Source: Williamsia sp. CHRR-6
Lineage (GTDB): Bacteria; Actinomycetota; Actinomycetes; Mycobacteriales; Mycobacteriaceae
DNA: 64,000 nucleotides
Reading direction: 5' to 3'
Assembly (NCBI RefSeq): GCF_018474015.1
Contig: NZ_JAHCSG010000003.1
Location: forward strand, 434,001-498,000
Shown: positions 33,110 to 41,677 of the stretch, one piece after another
Layout of the letters: each line of letters starts with the position of its first letter
How positions within the stretch are numbered: position 1 is the first letter of the stretch
The notes under the pieces: model-generated
Told to the model about the DNA's origin: nothing
The model's database searches: none
What the model saw: the letters and a program-made list of their open reading frames with translations, nothing else
Position numbers and translations under genes: made by a program

Positions 33110-34708
33110 ATGGTGATTGCTGCTGTCCTTCTGGGCACCCTCGGTGGGGCCGTCGGTTTCGGCCTGTTGGCCATCTTCATCTGGTGGGGATGGTGGGTGG
33201 TCGCCGGGTTCTTCCTGCTCGGGTTGGTCATCGCGCTGGCCGACCTCACCCAGCGCCGCCACTCCATCCTGCGCAACTACCCGCTGATCGGACATCTGCG
33301 CTTCCTGATGGAGACCATCCGTCCCGAGCTGCAGCAGTACTTCATCGAGCGCAACTACGACGGCCGGCCCTTCGACCGTGACGTACGCACGCTGATCTAC
33401 GAGCGCGCCAAGGGGATTCACGCCGAGCAGTCGTTCGGCACCGAACGTGACCTCGATGCGGCGGGCTACGAATACCTGGTGCACTCGGCGATGCCGGTGC
33501 CCGTGCCCGCCCAACCGCCCAGGGTTCGTATCGGTGGCCCGAAATGCACTGCGCCGTACTCGATGTCGCTGCTCAACGTGTCCTCGATGAGCTTTGGAGC
33601 GCTGTCTGGGACCGCGCTCACCGCACTCAACCGCGGCGCCTCGGCAGGGGGTTTCGCCCACGACACCGGCGAGGGTGGGCTCACCCCGTATCACCTGGAA
33701 GCCGGCGCCGACCTGATCTGGGAACTGGGTTCGGGCTACTTCGGAGCCCGCACCCCCGACGGCCGTTTCGATCCGGAGATGTTCGCGCGCAAGGCATCCG
33801 ACCCTCACGTCAAGTGCATCTCGATCAAGTTGAGCCAGGGCGCCAAGCCCGGGATCGGCGGGGTGTTGCCTGCGGTGAAGGTGACCGCGGAGATCGCCGC
33901 ATATCGGGGTGTCCCGCAGGGCGTGGACTGCATCAGCCCCGCCTTCCATTCCGCGTTCACCACTCCGCGGGAACTGGTGCGCTTCGTGGCGCACCTGCGA
34001 GAGCTGGCCGGCGGCAAACCAGTCGGCATCAAACTCTGCGTCGGTGACCGCAGCCAGGTGTTGAGCATCTGCAAGGCGATGGTGGCCGAGGACGACGGCC
34101 CAGACTTCATCATCGTCGACGGGGCCGAAGGCGGCACTGCCGCAGCACCTCTGGAGTTCGAGGACCACATGGGGCTACCGCTGACCGACGGGTTGCTGAC
34201 CGTGCACAACGCACTGGTGGGAACGGGTTTGCGTGATCGGGTGAAGGTGGGGGCCAGCGGCAAGGTGGCCTCGGGCAGCGACATCGTCAAACGCCTCATC
34301 CAGGGCGCCGACTTCACCAACTCCGCACGCGCCATGATGATGGCGATCGGCTGCATCCAGTCGCAGCGCTGTCACACCAACCAGTGCCCGGTGGGTGTGG
34401 CCACCCAGGATCCCCGGCGCGCCCGCGCCCTCGACGTCCCCGACAAAGCCGCCCGGGTACATCGCTATCACGAGGCCACCGTCGCCCAGGCCGTGGCGCT
34501 GATGGCCGCCATGGGAGTGTCCGACCCGTCGCAGCTACATCCGGCGATGTTGCGCAAACGCACCGACTCGGTCACCCAACGCTCCTACGCCGAGATCCAT
34601 GAGTGGCTCGACGACGGGGAACTGTTGGCCGATCCGCCACCGAACTGGGTGCGTGATTGGGCGCGCGCCGACGCCGACTCGTTCAACGGCGCAGCCCGCG
34701 CCCGCTGA
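33110..34708 (+). CDS. FMN-binding glutamate-synthase-like protein with N-terminal membrane helices
   Basis: A 532-residue protein. Two hydrophobic helices lie in the first ~45 residues (LLAIFIWWGWWVVAGFFLLG). The rest is the FMN/3Fe-4S barrel of glutamate synthase: MSFGALSGTALTALNRGA, DTGEGGLTPYHLEAGADLIW, CISIKLSQGAKPGIGGVLP, IIVDGAEGGTAAAPLEFEDH and the iron-sulfur cysteines CIQSQRCHTNQCPVGVATQ. The amidotransferase and GXGXG domains of GltB are missing, so it is a stand-alone member that may not make glutamate with glutamine. The membrane anchor supports an electron-transfer role by inference. The ribosome site is weak. Confidence 0.88.
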   Translation: MVIAAVLLGTLGGAVGFGLLAIFIWWGWWVVAGFFLLGLVIALADLTQRRHSILRNYPLIGHLRFLMETIRPELQQYFIERNYDGRPFDRDVRTLIYERAKGIHAEQSFGTERDLDAAGYEYLVHSAMPVPVPAQPPRVRIGGPKCTAPYSMSLLNVSSMSFGALSGTALTALNRGASAGGFAHDTGEGGLTPYHLEAGADLIWELGSGYFGARTPDGRFDPEMFARKASDPHVKCISIKLSQGAKPGIGGVLPAVKVTAEIAAYRGVPQGVDCISPAFHSAFTTPRELVRFVAHLRELAGGKPVGIKLCVGDRSQVLSICKAMVAEDDGPDFIIVDGAEGGTAAAPLEFEDHMGLPLTDGLLTVHNALVGTGLRDRVKVGASGKVASGSDIVKRLIQGADFTNSARAMMMAIGCIQSQRCHTNQCPVGVATQDPRRARALDVPDKAARVHRYHEATVAQAVALMAAMGVSDPSQLHPAMLRKRTDSVTQRSYAEIHEWLDDGELLADPPPNWVRDWARADADSFNGAARAR

Positions 34709-34792
34709 CCCCCTCAATCCCACTCTCGGTCGCCTGTTCGGTGACCAGCCACCGGTCGGGCCACTACTGTGTGCGGTGGGCCGGAGGGGGTG

Positions 34793-35608
34793 ATGTGGAT
34801 GCAGGACGGTTGTTGGTCGACGGTCATCTGCAGCGCGGCCGAACGCGCGCAACTCGGTCACACCAGCGATGACGCCTGGGTTCTGAGCTGTCGGCTCAGC
34901 CTCGGCCACGGCGGTGACCACGCCTCCGACGCCGAACGAGTCCCCCGTTTCGATCGACGACTCTGGTTGCAGTGGAACGATGTCGACCCGCACGCCCAGT
35001 CGCTGATCGATCGCAATCCGTGTTCGGGCGGCGTGGGCGCGCGATGCATGTTGTTCGAAGGGCACGCAGGCGCGCACTGGTACGCACCGACGAATGGTCA
35101 CGCGCACTCGGTTTCGGGCGAGCCGCGTAGAGCCGACAGCGACACCAGCCGACGCAACGGGTCGAGCGCCTCGAATGTATTGACCGTCGGCCGTCTGGAG
35201 AACCCGCACCTCGCCGAGGTCGCGCCGGTGCCTGCGCCATCGACCTCCGACACCCCCGACATCGCACACGGCTCCGACATCTCGCCAGGGATCGAGGCCA
35301 CCCATCCCGCCGCGCGCTCGCGGCACGCCGACCTCTCCGGATCGCTTCCCCCGCGGCCGCCCACCACGCCTCGCCCCGGGCGCCGACGCGCACCCGATGT
35401 CGACGACACCAGCACCCGCCTGATCGAACGCGTCACCGAGCCGATCGACGCCACCCGGCCCGGGGCCACCGCCGCTGCATCTCATCCGGCGACGGCGAGC
35501 ACCCCGGTCGCCGACGACGGTCCCACCGTCAGCCAGGCGCTGGATTCGCTGTCGGCTGCGCTGGCCCAGCTCGCCGCCGCGCTGCGCCGCTCCGGTCGCC
35601 ATCTCTGA
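34793..35608 (+). CDS. Unknown protein with duplicated Cys/His motifs and long disordered tail
   Basis: A 271-residue protein with a GGAGGGGG site before the ATG. The first ~100 residues contain two copies of a C-x-L-x-x-G-H-x-G-x-H pattern (CRLSLGHGGDHAS and CMLFEGHAGAHWY), plus another cysteine near residue 6, which could bind zinc. From ~105 on it is low-complexity, rich in Ser, Thr, Pro, Arg and Asp, ending in a short helical segment (SQALDSLSAALAQLAAALRR). The Cys/His motif is frequent in actinobacterial proteins of unknown role. It follows the glutamate-synthase-like gene by 84 nt. Confidence 0.65.
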   Translation: MWMQDGCWSTVICSAAERAQLGHTSDDAWVLSCRLSLGHGGDHASDAERVPRFDRRLWLQWNDVDPHAQSLIDRNPCSGGVGARCMLFEGHAGAHWYAPTNGHAHSVSGEPRRADSDTSRRNGSSASNVLTVGRLENPHLAEVAPVPAPSTSDTPDIAHGSDISPGIEATHPAARSRHADLSGSLPPRPPTTPRPGRRRAPDVDDTSTRLIERVTEPIDATRPGATAAASHPATASTPVADDGPTVSQALDSLSAALAQLAAALRRSGRHL

Positions 35609-35658
35609 CCCGTATCCGACCAGCGTCGGTGGTGACAGGGCGATCGGCAGCTCATTCG

Positions 35659-35675
35659 ATACCCTAGGGGGGTAC
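35659..35675. promoter_or_regulatory. CsoR-type operator 1
   Basis: ATACCCTAGGGGGGTAC is an inverted repeat of the TACCC-N4-GGGTA kind, the pattern bound by copper-sensing CsoR repressors. It lies about 60 nt before csoR. Confidence 0.65.
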
Positions 35676-35693
35676 CGTACTGGACCTCGGGCT

Positions 35694-35714
35694 GGTATAC
35701 CTATAGGGGGTATC
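35694..35714. promoter_or_regulatory. CsoR-type operator 2 and probable csoR promoter
   Basis: GTATACC...GGGGGTATC forms a second, nearly symmetric site of the same type 24 nt before the csoR start codon. It includes the AT-rich TATACCTATA, which could serve as the -10 region, so bound CsoR would block the promoter. Confidence 0.6.
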
Positions 35715-35737
35715 GGGCGACAGGCGAGGAGATGCGG

Positions 35738-36043
35738 GTGAGCGACACCGACCAGATCACACATCACGGCTACATCCAGAACAAAGACGACTACCTCAAG
35801 CGGCTACGGCGCATCGAGGGTCAGGCCCGTGGGCTGCAGCGGATGGTGGACGAGGAGGCCTACTGCATCGACATCCTGACGCAGGTGACCGCGATGACCA
35901 AGGCCCTACAGGCCGTCGGCCTGGGCCTGTTGTCCGAGCACATGAACCACTGCGTCCTGCACGCCGCCCAGGAGGGTGACGCCGCAGGACACGTCAAGAT
36001 CCAAGAGGCGATGGATGCCATCACCCGCCTGGTCAAGTCCTGA
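35738..36043 (+). CDS. csoR: Copper-sensing transcriptional repressor CsoR
   Basis: A 101-residue all-helical repressor. The start is taken as GTG 35738 (VSDTDQITHHGY) because the GAGGAG site at 35726-35731 abuts the ATG at 35732 but is properly spaced for this GTG. LKRLRRIEGQARGLQRMV is the DNA-contact helix. The Cu(I) ligands are Cys43, His68 and Cys72 in the C-x24-H-x3-C spacing of CsoR. It heads csoR-copZ-copA and is preceded by two palindromic operators. Confidence 0.93.
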   Translation: MSDTDQITHHGYIQNKDDYLKRLRRIEGQARGLQRMVDEEAYCIDILTQVTAMTKALQAVGLGLLSEHMNHCVLHAAQEGDAAGHVKIQEAMDAITRLVKS

Positions 36044-36069
36044 CCATCATCTCTGAGGAGGAACCGAGA

Positions 36070-36294
36070 ATGAGCGAGAACATCTCCACCACAACCAATT
36101 TCACCGTCACCGGAATGACCTGCCAGCACTGCGTGATGTCGGTGACCGAGGAGATCTCCGAGGTACCCGGGGTGCGCGGCGTCGATGTCGACCTCGACAC
36201 GGGCCTGGTCTCGGTGACCAGCGACGGACCCGTCGACCCCGCAGCCGTGGCGGCAGCGGTCGACGAGGCGGGTTTCGCACTCGCAGCCGGATGA
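36070..36294 (+). CDS. copZ: Copper chaperone CopZ (heavy-metal-associated domain)
   Basis: A 74-residue HMA-domain protein with the GMTCQHC metal site and VTEEISEVPGVRGVDVDLDT. It carries Cu(I) in the cytosol and delivers it to the P-type ATPase or to CsoR. A GAGGAGGA site precedes the ATG; its stop overlaps the copA start as ATGA. Confidence 0.93.
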   Translation: MSENISTTTNFTVTGMTCQHCVMSVTEEISEVPGVRGVDVDLDTGLVSVTSDGPVDPAAVAAAVDEAGFALAAG

Positions 36295-38543
36295 CCGCGG
36301 CGCGCACCGCCGACGTGGTCGACACCGTCCTCGACATCGACGGGATGACCTGCGCGTCGTGCGCCGCCCGCATCGAACGCAAGGTCGGCAGGCTCGACGA
36401 CGTGACGGTCACGGTCAACTTCGCCACCGAGACCGCGCGGGTGCGCCACCCGGCCCACCTGCACATCGACACCCTGACCGACGCGGTGGCCGCGGCGGGC
36501 TATCAGGCCCGCCCGCACGCACCTGAGCACGACCGAGAAGCCGAGAGTGAGCAACGGTCGCGGACGTTGCGTCGGCGGCTGACCATCGTTGCGGCCCTGA
36601 GCATTCCGGTTGTGGCCCTGGCCATGGTGCCCGCGTGGCAGTTCGTCGGGTGGCAGTGGGTGTCGCTGGTGTTGGCCACCCCGGTGGTGACCTGGGGAGC
36701 TTGGCCCTTCCATCGGGCCGCGGTGTCCGGGGCGCTGCATCGCACCACCACGATGGACACCCTGGTGTCCATCGGGATCGTCGCCGCCTACGGATGGTCG
36801 TTGTGGGCGTTGATGTTCGGTGGCGCCGGCGACCCCGACGTCCACCAAGGCATGTCGATGTCACCCACAGCGATGAGCGGTCATCGCAGCGTTCCCGAGA
36901 TCTACCTCGAGGTGGCGGCCGGGGTGACGGTGTTCCTGCTGGCCGGGCGCTACCTGGAGGCGCGGTCCACCCGCGAGGCAGGCTCGGCGCTGCGCGCGTT
37001 GGCCGCGCTCGGCGCCAAGAACGCGACGCTGGTGCTCGACACCCCCGACGGCCCACGCGAAACCACGATCGCTGCAGCAGATCTCGCGGTGGGCGACGTG
37101 ATCCGGGTGCGGCCCGGGGAAACCATCGCCACCGACGGAGAGGTGATCGACGGGGCCTCGGTGGTCGATCAGTCGGTGATCACCGGAGAGTCGGTACCGG
37201 TCGACATCGGTCCGGGCGATCGGGTGATCGGATCGACGATCAACGCCGGCGGCACCCTGCTGGTGCGGGCCACGTCGGTGGGCTCGGACACCGCGCTGGC
37301 GCGCATCACCGCCCTCATGCAACGCGCTCAAGACGGTAAGGCCGACGCTCAACGTCTCGCCGACCGCGTGTCGGCGTATTTCGTGCCCGCCGTGCTGATC
37401 CTGGCCGCCCTGACCTTCACCGGTTGGATGGTCTTCGACGGCTCAGCCGGTTCGGCACTCCCGCCCGCGGTGGCGGTGTTGATCATCGCGTGCCCGTGTG
37501 CGCTGGGGCTGGCCACACCGACCGCGCTGATGGTGGGCACCGGGCGCGGCGCCGCACTCGGGGTGCTGATCCACGGTCCACGCGCGCTGGAGCGGGCTGG
37601 GCGCATCGACACCGTGGTGCTCGACAAGACCGGCACCCTGACCACGGGTGTGATGGCGGTGACCGACGTGATCGTCGCGCCCGACGCCGAACGGCGCGAC
37701 GTGGTGCGACGAGCCGCTGCCGTGGAGACAGGCTCGGAACATCCCATCGCGCGGGCGGTCGCGGCCGTGCAGACCGATGGCCCGTTGCCTGCGGTCACCG
37801 ATTTCGTCAGTGCCACCGGACGCGGTGTACGCGGCACGGTCGACGGCGTGACCGTCTGGACCGGTCGGGTGGGATGGGCGTTGGAGGCAGGTATGCGCCT
37901 GCACCCCAGGGTGAGTGCCGCCATCGAGCGTGCCGAATCGAACGGGGCCACGGCGGTGGCCGTGGCCTGGGAGGGCGAGATCAGGGGCGCGATCGTCGTC
38001 TCCGATGAACTCGCACCACACGCGCAGGAGGCGGTCGCCGGCTTGATCGGGCTGCACTTGCGCCCCATCCTGTTGACCGGCGACAACGCTGGGGCGGCGA
38101 ACAGCATTGCCGCACAGGTGGGAATCGACACCGTGATCGCCGGCGTGCTGCCCGAGCAGAAGGTGGCCACCATCGTCGAACAGCAACGCGCCGGGTCACG
38201 GGTGGCCATGATCGGCGACGGGGTGAACGATGCTGCGGCGTTGGCTCAGGCTGATCTGGGTCTGGCCATGGGGACCGGTACCGACGTGGCGATGGCCGCA
38301 GCCGATGTGACCTTGATGTCGGGTGATCTCCGTGCCGCGGTGGATGCGATCAGATTGTCCCGCGCCACATTACGGACCACCCATGGAAATCTGATCTGGG
38401 CGTTCGGGTACAACGTCGCAGCGTTGCCGTTGGCTGCGGCAGGCCTGCTGAACCCGATGTTCGCCGGAGCGGCGATGGCCTTGTCGTCGGTGTTCGTCGT
38501 AGCCAATAGCCTGCGTCTCAAGCGATTCCGCGGGCGCACCTGA
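36291..38543 (+). CDS. copA: Cu(I)-exporting P1B-type ATPase
   Basis: A 750-residue pump. One N-terminal HMA domain has GMTCASC (Cys21, Cys24). Transmembrane helices follow, with a Met/His-rich outer loop (VHQGMSMSPTAMSGH). The actuator has TGES; the ion site is CPC at 401-403; phosphorylated Asp445 is in DKTGTL; SEHPIARAV and GDGVNDAAAL are the nucleotide domain motifs. Together with csoR and copZ it forms a copper detoxification operon. A long inverted repeat follows the stop. Confidence 0.94.
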   Translation: MTAARTADVVDTVLDIDGMTCASCAARIERKVGRLDDVTVTVNFATETARVRHPAHLHIDTLTDAVAAAGYQARPHAPEHDREAESEQRSRTLRRRLTIVAALSIPVVALAMVPAWQFVGWQWVSLVLATPVVTWGAWPFHRAAVSGALHRTTTMDTLVSIGIVAAYGWSLWALMFGGAGDPDVHQGMSMSPTAMSGHRSVPEIYLEVAAGVTVFLLAGRYLEARSTREAGSALRALAALGAKNATLVLDTPDGPRETTIAAADLAVGDVIRVRPGETIATDGEVIDGASVVDQSVITGESVPVDIGPGDRVIGSTINAGGTLLVRATSVGSDTALARITALMQRAQDGKADAQRLADRVSAYFVPAVLILAALTFTGWMVFDGSAGSALPPAVAVLIIACPCALGLATPTALMVGTGRGAALGVLIHGPRALERAGRIDTVVLDKTGTLTTGVMAVTDVIVAPDAERRDVVRRAAAVETGSEHPIARAVAAVQTDGPLPAVTDFVSATGRGVRGTVDGVTVWTGRVGWALEAGMRLHPRVSAAIERAESNGATAVAVAWEGEIRGAIVVSDELAPHAQEAVAGLIGLHLRPILLTGDNAGAANSIAAQVGIDTVIAGVLPEQKVATIVEQQRAGSRVAMIGDGVNDAAALAQADLGLAMGTGTDVAMAAADVTLMSGDLRAAVDAIRLSRATLRTTHGNLIWAFGYNVAALPLAAAGLLNPMFAGAAMALSSVFVVANSLRLKRFRGRT

Positions 38544-38557
38544 TCATCACTTCGTCA

Positions 38558-38643
38558 CCCACCAACAGATCGCGCTCCACCTTGTCACCCCCGCTTCAGC
38601 AAACAATTGGAGCGGGAGGCAAGGTGGAGCGCGATTTGGTGGG
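38558..38643. repeat. Long inverted repeat between convergent operons
   Basis: The left arm (38558-38584, CCCACCAACAG then ATCGCGCTCCACCTTG) pairs with the right arm (38620-38643) over about 24 bases, with a 3-nt insertion. The 35-nt loop has its own small stem CCCGCTT/AGCGGG. It lies between the 3' ends of copA and the Asp23 cluster and may terminate both, but the stem is much longer than ordinary terminators. Confidence 0.7.
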
Positions 38644-38664
38644 CGGGCAAGAAGCCGAGCGCGA

Positions 38665-39234
38665 TCACTCCACGCGGGTGAGCTTCGTCTTCTCCAGGTG
38701 GATGAGGAAGCGAGGACGTACGTCGCTGCCGGGCAGAGCGGCCGCGACCTGCTCCTCGGCACGTTGCACCGCGGTCAACACGTCGGCGTAGTCATAGCGT
38801 GGATCGGCGGTCACGGTGACCTCCAACAGACGGCGCTTGCGGTCGTCGACCGCCTTGGCCTTGGCCGAGGAGATCACCCGGTTGTGCTCGAGATCGTCGG
38901 CAACCGCCTTGGCGATCTTGGCCGGGTTGGCCGACAGGACTCCTGACCGATCGCTACCCGGCAGCACCACGGTCCCGGTCTTGCGCGGACGTGCGTTCAC
39001 GATCAACAGCACCAGCCCGAACACGATGGTGCCGGCTGCGATCCCGGCCAGGCTGTACTTCCACCACGACTGGTCGGGGGCCGTCTGGAACCAGTTCTGG
39101 TCGATGTCGGCGATGCGATCGCGCACCCACGTCACCTTCAGTTGCCAGGCGATGGTGGCGCCGCCGACCACCAGGAAGGCAGCCGAGAGTACAAGTGTGA
39201 CAAAGCGATTCCACGTTGCCGGGATGGCGTTCAT
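38665..39234 (-). CDS. Alkaline-shock membrane-anchor-like protein (AmaP type)
   Basis: A 189-residue protein with two transmembrane helices (about residues 12-32 and 60-82) and a C-terminal ~100-residue cytosolic domain (AKIAKAVADDLEHNRVISSA, VTVTADPRYDYADVLTAVQR). The order helix-loop-helix-soluble domain and the location at the end of an Asp23 cluster fit AmaP-like anchors that recruit Asp23/Gls24 proteins to the membrane. Its ATG overlaps the stop of the preceding gene as ATGA. Confidence 0.7.
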   Translation of the reverse strand: MNAIPATWNRFVTLVLSAAFLVVGGATIAWQLKVTWVRDRIADIDQNWFQTAPDQSWWKYSLAGIAAGTIVFGLVLLIVNARPRKTGTVVLPGSDRSGVLSANPAKIAKAVADDLEHNRVISSAKAKAVDDRKRRLLEVTVTADPRYDYADVLTAVQRAEEQVAAALPGSDVRPRFLIHLEKTKLTRVE

Positions 39235-39974
39235 GACTGCGTTCCCTTCGACAGAGACAGTTCACCGGGGGTGGTCGCGTCGGGGTCGGCGGGCGCGTCG
39301 TCGGCGAACTCGGCGGCCGAGGCCACTGGTTGGGGCCGCGCGACCGGCGGCGGCGGTACGTGGGCCTGTGCCGCTTTGTCCACGGTGATCTTGACGACGA
39401 TCTTCTTCGGTGTGAACACCGGCGCCACCGCAGCAGCGATGGCCGCCCGAATCTGATCGACCGTGTCGGGCTCGACGTCGATGACTCGCGCCTGGGTGGA
39501 GATCTTGCGACGGCTGACCACGGTGGTGGCCGACTCGACGCCGGGCACCCGGCGGCTGACCGCACTGGCACGCCGCGCGATGTCGGAGCGGCGGGTCCAG
39601 GTGCTGGGGGCGTACGCCTCCACCGGACCCGAGGTGGTCACGGCCACATGGGTTTTCGATCGTGGCCGCAGGGCGATGATCAACAGCCAGAGCCCGACGA
39701 GACACAGGGCCACGGCGGCCGGCCACATCCACCCTTGCCACGACAGATCTGCGATCCACCGTGACGCAGGTGTCAGCCACGGCGAGCCGGTGATCCACTT
39801 CATCGCGATCATGAAGTCGCGCAGAGCGATTGCCCCGATCGCGAACAGGGCGACGGCGAACACGGTGCTGACGTGTACCGCGCCGGGCACTGCAGTGGGA
39901 GCCAGCACCGACCGGGCCTTGCGGCCGGTGGTGGCGCGAGAATCCTTCGCGCCCGATATCTGGGTCGAGCTCAC
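39231..39974 (-). CDS. Membrane protein of the Asp23 cluster (DUF6286-like)
   Basis: A 247-residue protein with two transmembrane helices (VHVSTVFAVALFAIGAIALR and WMWPAAVALCLVGLWLLIIA) and a soluble C-terminal domain (TRRSDIARRASAVSRRVPG, IKKIVVKITVDKAA-like KKIVVKITVDKAAQAH) ending in a Pro-rich tail. The GTG at 39974 has a GAGGAGG site and overlaps the previous stop. It shares its layout with the AmaP-like neighbour, so the pair may be duplicated anchors. Family name is tentative. Confidence 0.65.
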   Translation of the reverse strand: MSSTQISGAKDSRATTGRKARSVLAPTAVPGAVHVSTVFAVALFAIGAIALRDFMIAMKWITGSPWLTPASRWIADLSWQGWMWPAAVALCLVGLWLLIIALRPRSKTHVAVTTSGPVEAYAPSTWTRRSDIARRASAVSRRVPGVESATTVVSRRKISTQARVIDVEPDTVDQIRAAIAAAVAPVFTPKKIVVKITVDKAAQAHVPPPPVARPQPVASAAEFADDAPADPDATTPGELSLSKGTQS

Positions 39975-40357
39975 AACACCCTCCTCGTTCCCTTGCCGTC
40001 GGAACCCGAGACCACCTCGGCCACCGTCACATTCACCCGATTGGGGATCTGCCCGGTGAGCCGACCGAGCTCGGAGTGCACCAGCGCACGGACCTCCTGG
40101 GCCAGTGCGGTCAGTGGAGTGGGCCATCCGACCGCGATCTCCACCGACACCGACGGGTGCGACTCGGACATGTCCAACGACACCTTCGGATAGTTGCCGC
40201 CGGTGATCATCCCGAGCGAACCCCGCTGGCGCAGCACACCTTCGATCTGCGTGGCGGTGTACGCGGCGATCTTCTCACCGACCTTGTCGCGGATCGTGGT
40301 CTCGCCTGGACCGCCGCCGTCGAGCGGCGCCGGGGGGACCACGGCATGGTCAGCCAC
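39971..40357 (-). CDS. Asp23/Gls24-family protein
   Basis: A 128-residue protein: IRDKVGEKIAAYTATQIEGVL, then VSLDMSESHPSVSVEIAVGW and VNVTVAEVVSG, the strand-helix order of Asp23/Gls24 envelope-stress proteins. The GTG start at 40357 gives the best fit; it overlaps the stop of the small membrane protein gene upstream. It is the second of three Asp23-like genes in this operon. Confidence 0.72.
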   Translation of the reverse strand: MADHAVVPPAPLDGGGPGETTIRDKVGEKIAAYTATQIEGVLRQRGSLGMITGGNYPKVSLDMSESHPSVSVEIAVGWPTPLTALAQEVRALVHSELGRLTGQIPNRVNVTVAEVVSGSDGKGTRRVL

Positions 40358-40544
40358 GGTTACGGCTCCGCAGCAGACCGGACAGGTCGATGACGCCGTC
40401 GCGGTGCAGACCGAAAGCCAGACCGATGCCGCCGAGCAGGATGGCGAGGATGAAACCGCCGAATCCGCCGGTGGTGGCGGCCAGCGCGAGCAGTAGGCCG
40501 ACAAGCAGGAAGGTGACGGCGCTGTTGTTGGTGAAGTTGTCCAT
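40350..40544 (-). CDS. Small two-helix membrane protein (DUF2273-like)
   Basis: A 64-residue protein starting MDNFTNNSAVTFLLVGLLLA with two hydrophobic segments joined by a Gly-rich turn (TTGGFGGFILAILLGGIGLAF). DUF2273 proteins of this size occur in most Asp23 clusters, where they help membrane association. The ATG has a GGAGG site. Confidence 0.75.
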   Translation of the reverse strand: MDNFTNNSAVTFLLVGLLLALAATTGGFGGFILAILLGGIGLAFGLHRDGVIDLSGLLRSRNRG

Positions 40545-40589
40545 GATGTCCTCCGGTTGACGTGGTGATCGGTTGTCGGGCAAGGTAAG

Positions 40590-40886
40590 TCAGATGTCGA
40601 AGTAGCGTTTGCTGCCCGGCACCGATCGAGGAAGCCTGCCTCGGATCGCGCGAATCTGCGCGGCGAGGCGGCGGGCGATGACGCGGGTCTGGCTGCTCGG
40701 TCGCACCACTGGACGCTCGCCCGTCCGTGCTCGGGGGCGGGCGGGCGCTGAGTGCGGACGCGCGAACTCACGATCCAGTCGCTCGAGTTCGATTCGTAAC
40801 CGCTCCGGGTCGCCGCCGACGTCGGGATGGTGCTGACGGATCAGCGCCCGACGTCGGGCGGCGTACTCGGGATCTGAGGGCATCAC
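40590..40886 (-). CDS. Small J-domain-like protein
   Basis: A 98-residue basic protein. YAARRRALIRQHHPDVGGDP contains the HPD motif of DnaJ domains, followed by a short helix (ERLRIELERLDREF) and an Arg/Pro-rich tail. The J domain is short, so a true Hsp70 partnership is uncertain. It lies inside the Asp23 operon. Confidence 0.6.
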   Translation of the reverse strand: MMPSDPEYAARRRALIRQHHPDVGGDPERLRIELERLDREFARPHSAPARPRARTGERPVVRPSSQTRVIARRLAAQIRAIRGRLPRSVPGSKRYFDI

Positions 40887-40901
40887 GGCGTTGCCGCCGG
40901 A

Positions 40902-41222
40902 TCAGACGGTGTCCTGCGAGTCCGCAGGAGTCGTGGGTGTGTCGTTGTCCATCGACACATCTTCGACCACGACCGTCATCGGGCGCCCGGCCGCCTTCTC
41001 GGCGGCCACCCGGACCTCTTCGGCGACATCGAGTAGGTTGCGAACAAGCGACACCTCGATGTGCACCTCGCCGCCCTGATCGGACAGTCGGACACCGCTG
41101 ACGCGGCGGCCGGGCCCATAGGTGGCGATCTCGCCGAATCGTCCCGGGCTCAGCGCGGTGACGCCGGTGACCGACGTGGCGGCAGCGGCCACCGCGTCGG
41201 CCACATCGGTCAGCGCTGTCAC
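40902..41222 (-). CDS. Asp23-cluster protein, Asp23/Gls24-like
   Basis: A 106-residue protein with VHIEVSLVRNLLDVAEEVRV and MTVVVEDVSMD, resembling the second half of Asp23 proteins. It starts with an ATG that overlaps the stop of the main Asp23 gene (ATGA). Likely a diverged paralogue working in the same envelope complex. Confidence 0.65.
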   Translation of the reverse strand: MTALTDVADAVAAAATSVTGVTALSPGRFGEIATYGPGRRVSGVRLSDQGGEVHIEVSLVRNLLDVAEEVRVAAEKAAGRPMTVVVEDVSMDNDTPTTPADSQDTV

Positions 41223-41677
41223 TGGACTCGCGGTCCCTCTTCGTTCTCTTCCTTCTCGCCCTCGAAGTGCACGTCGTAGACAGAGACGTTGACCTCGGTG
41301 ACCTCGAGGCTGGTCATGCCCTCGATGGAGCTGATGACGTTGGACCGCACGGCGGCGGCCAGGTCGTGGACGGGCACGCCGTACTCGGCGACCAGGCCGA
41401 TGTCGACGGCGGCCTGCTTCTCGCCCACCTCGACGCGCACACCCTGGGTCACATCAGCTCCTGCGCCGGGGATGACCTCGCGCACCTTGCCGAACGCGCG
41501 GGCGGCCTGGCCGCCGAGGTCGTAGACGCCGTCGATCTCACGCGCTGCGATGCCGGCGATCTTCGACACCACGGTGTCGGCGATGGTGGTGCGACCGAAC
41601 GCACCGACGAGGTCGCGGTGGTCGTCCTTGATCTCCTTGCCGCTGGTGGACTTCACGGGAGCGGTTGCTGAGGTCAT
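41219..41677 (-). CDS. Asp23/Gls24-family envelope stress response protein
   Basis: A 152-residue Asp23/Gls24 protein and first gene of the cluster: TTIADTVVSKIAGIAAREIDGVYDLG (family N-terminal signature), VEVGEKQAAVDIGLVAEYGV and LEVTEVNVSVYDVHF. Homologues in Firmicutes form a membrane-associated layer induced by alkaline and envelope stress. It is divergent from an ECF-type sigma factor across a 215-bp gap that should hold both promoters. Confidence 0.9.
   Translation of the reverse strand: MTSATAPVKSTSGKEIKDDHRDLVGAFGRTTIADTVVSKIAGIAAREIDGVYDLGGQAARAFGKVREVIPGAGADVTQGVRVEVGEKQAAVDIGLVAEYGVPVHDLAAAVRSNVISSIEGMTSLEVTEVNVSVYDVHFEGEKEENEEGPRVQ

Noticed and set aside
40590-40886. Full DnaJ co-chaperone
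   Set aside because: Only a short HPD-bearing helix pair is present; no Gly/Phe or zinc region, so it is listed only as J-domain-like.
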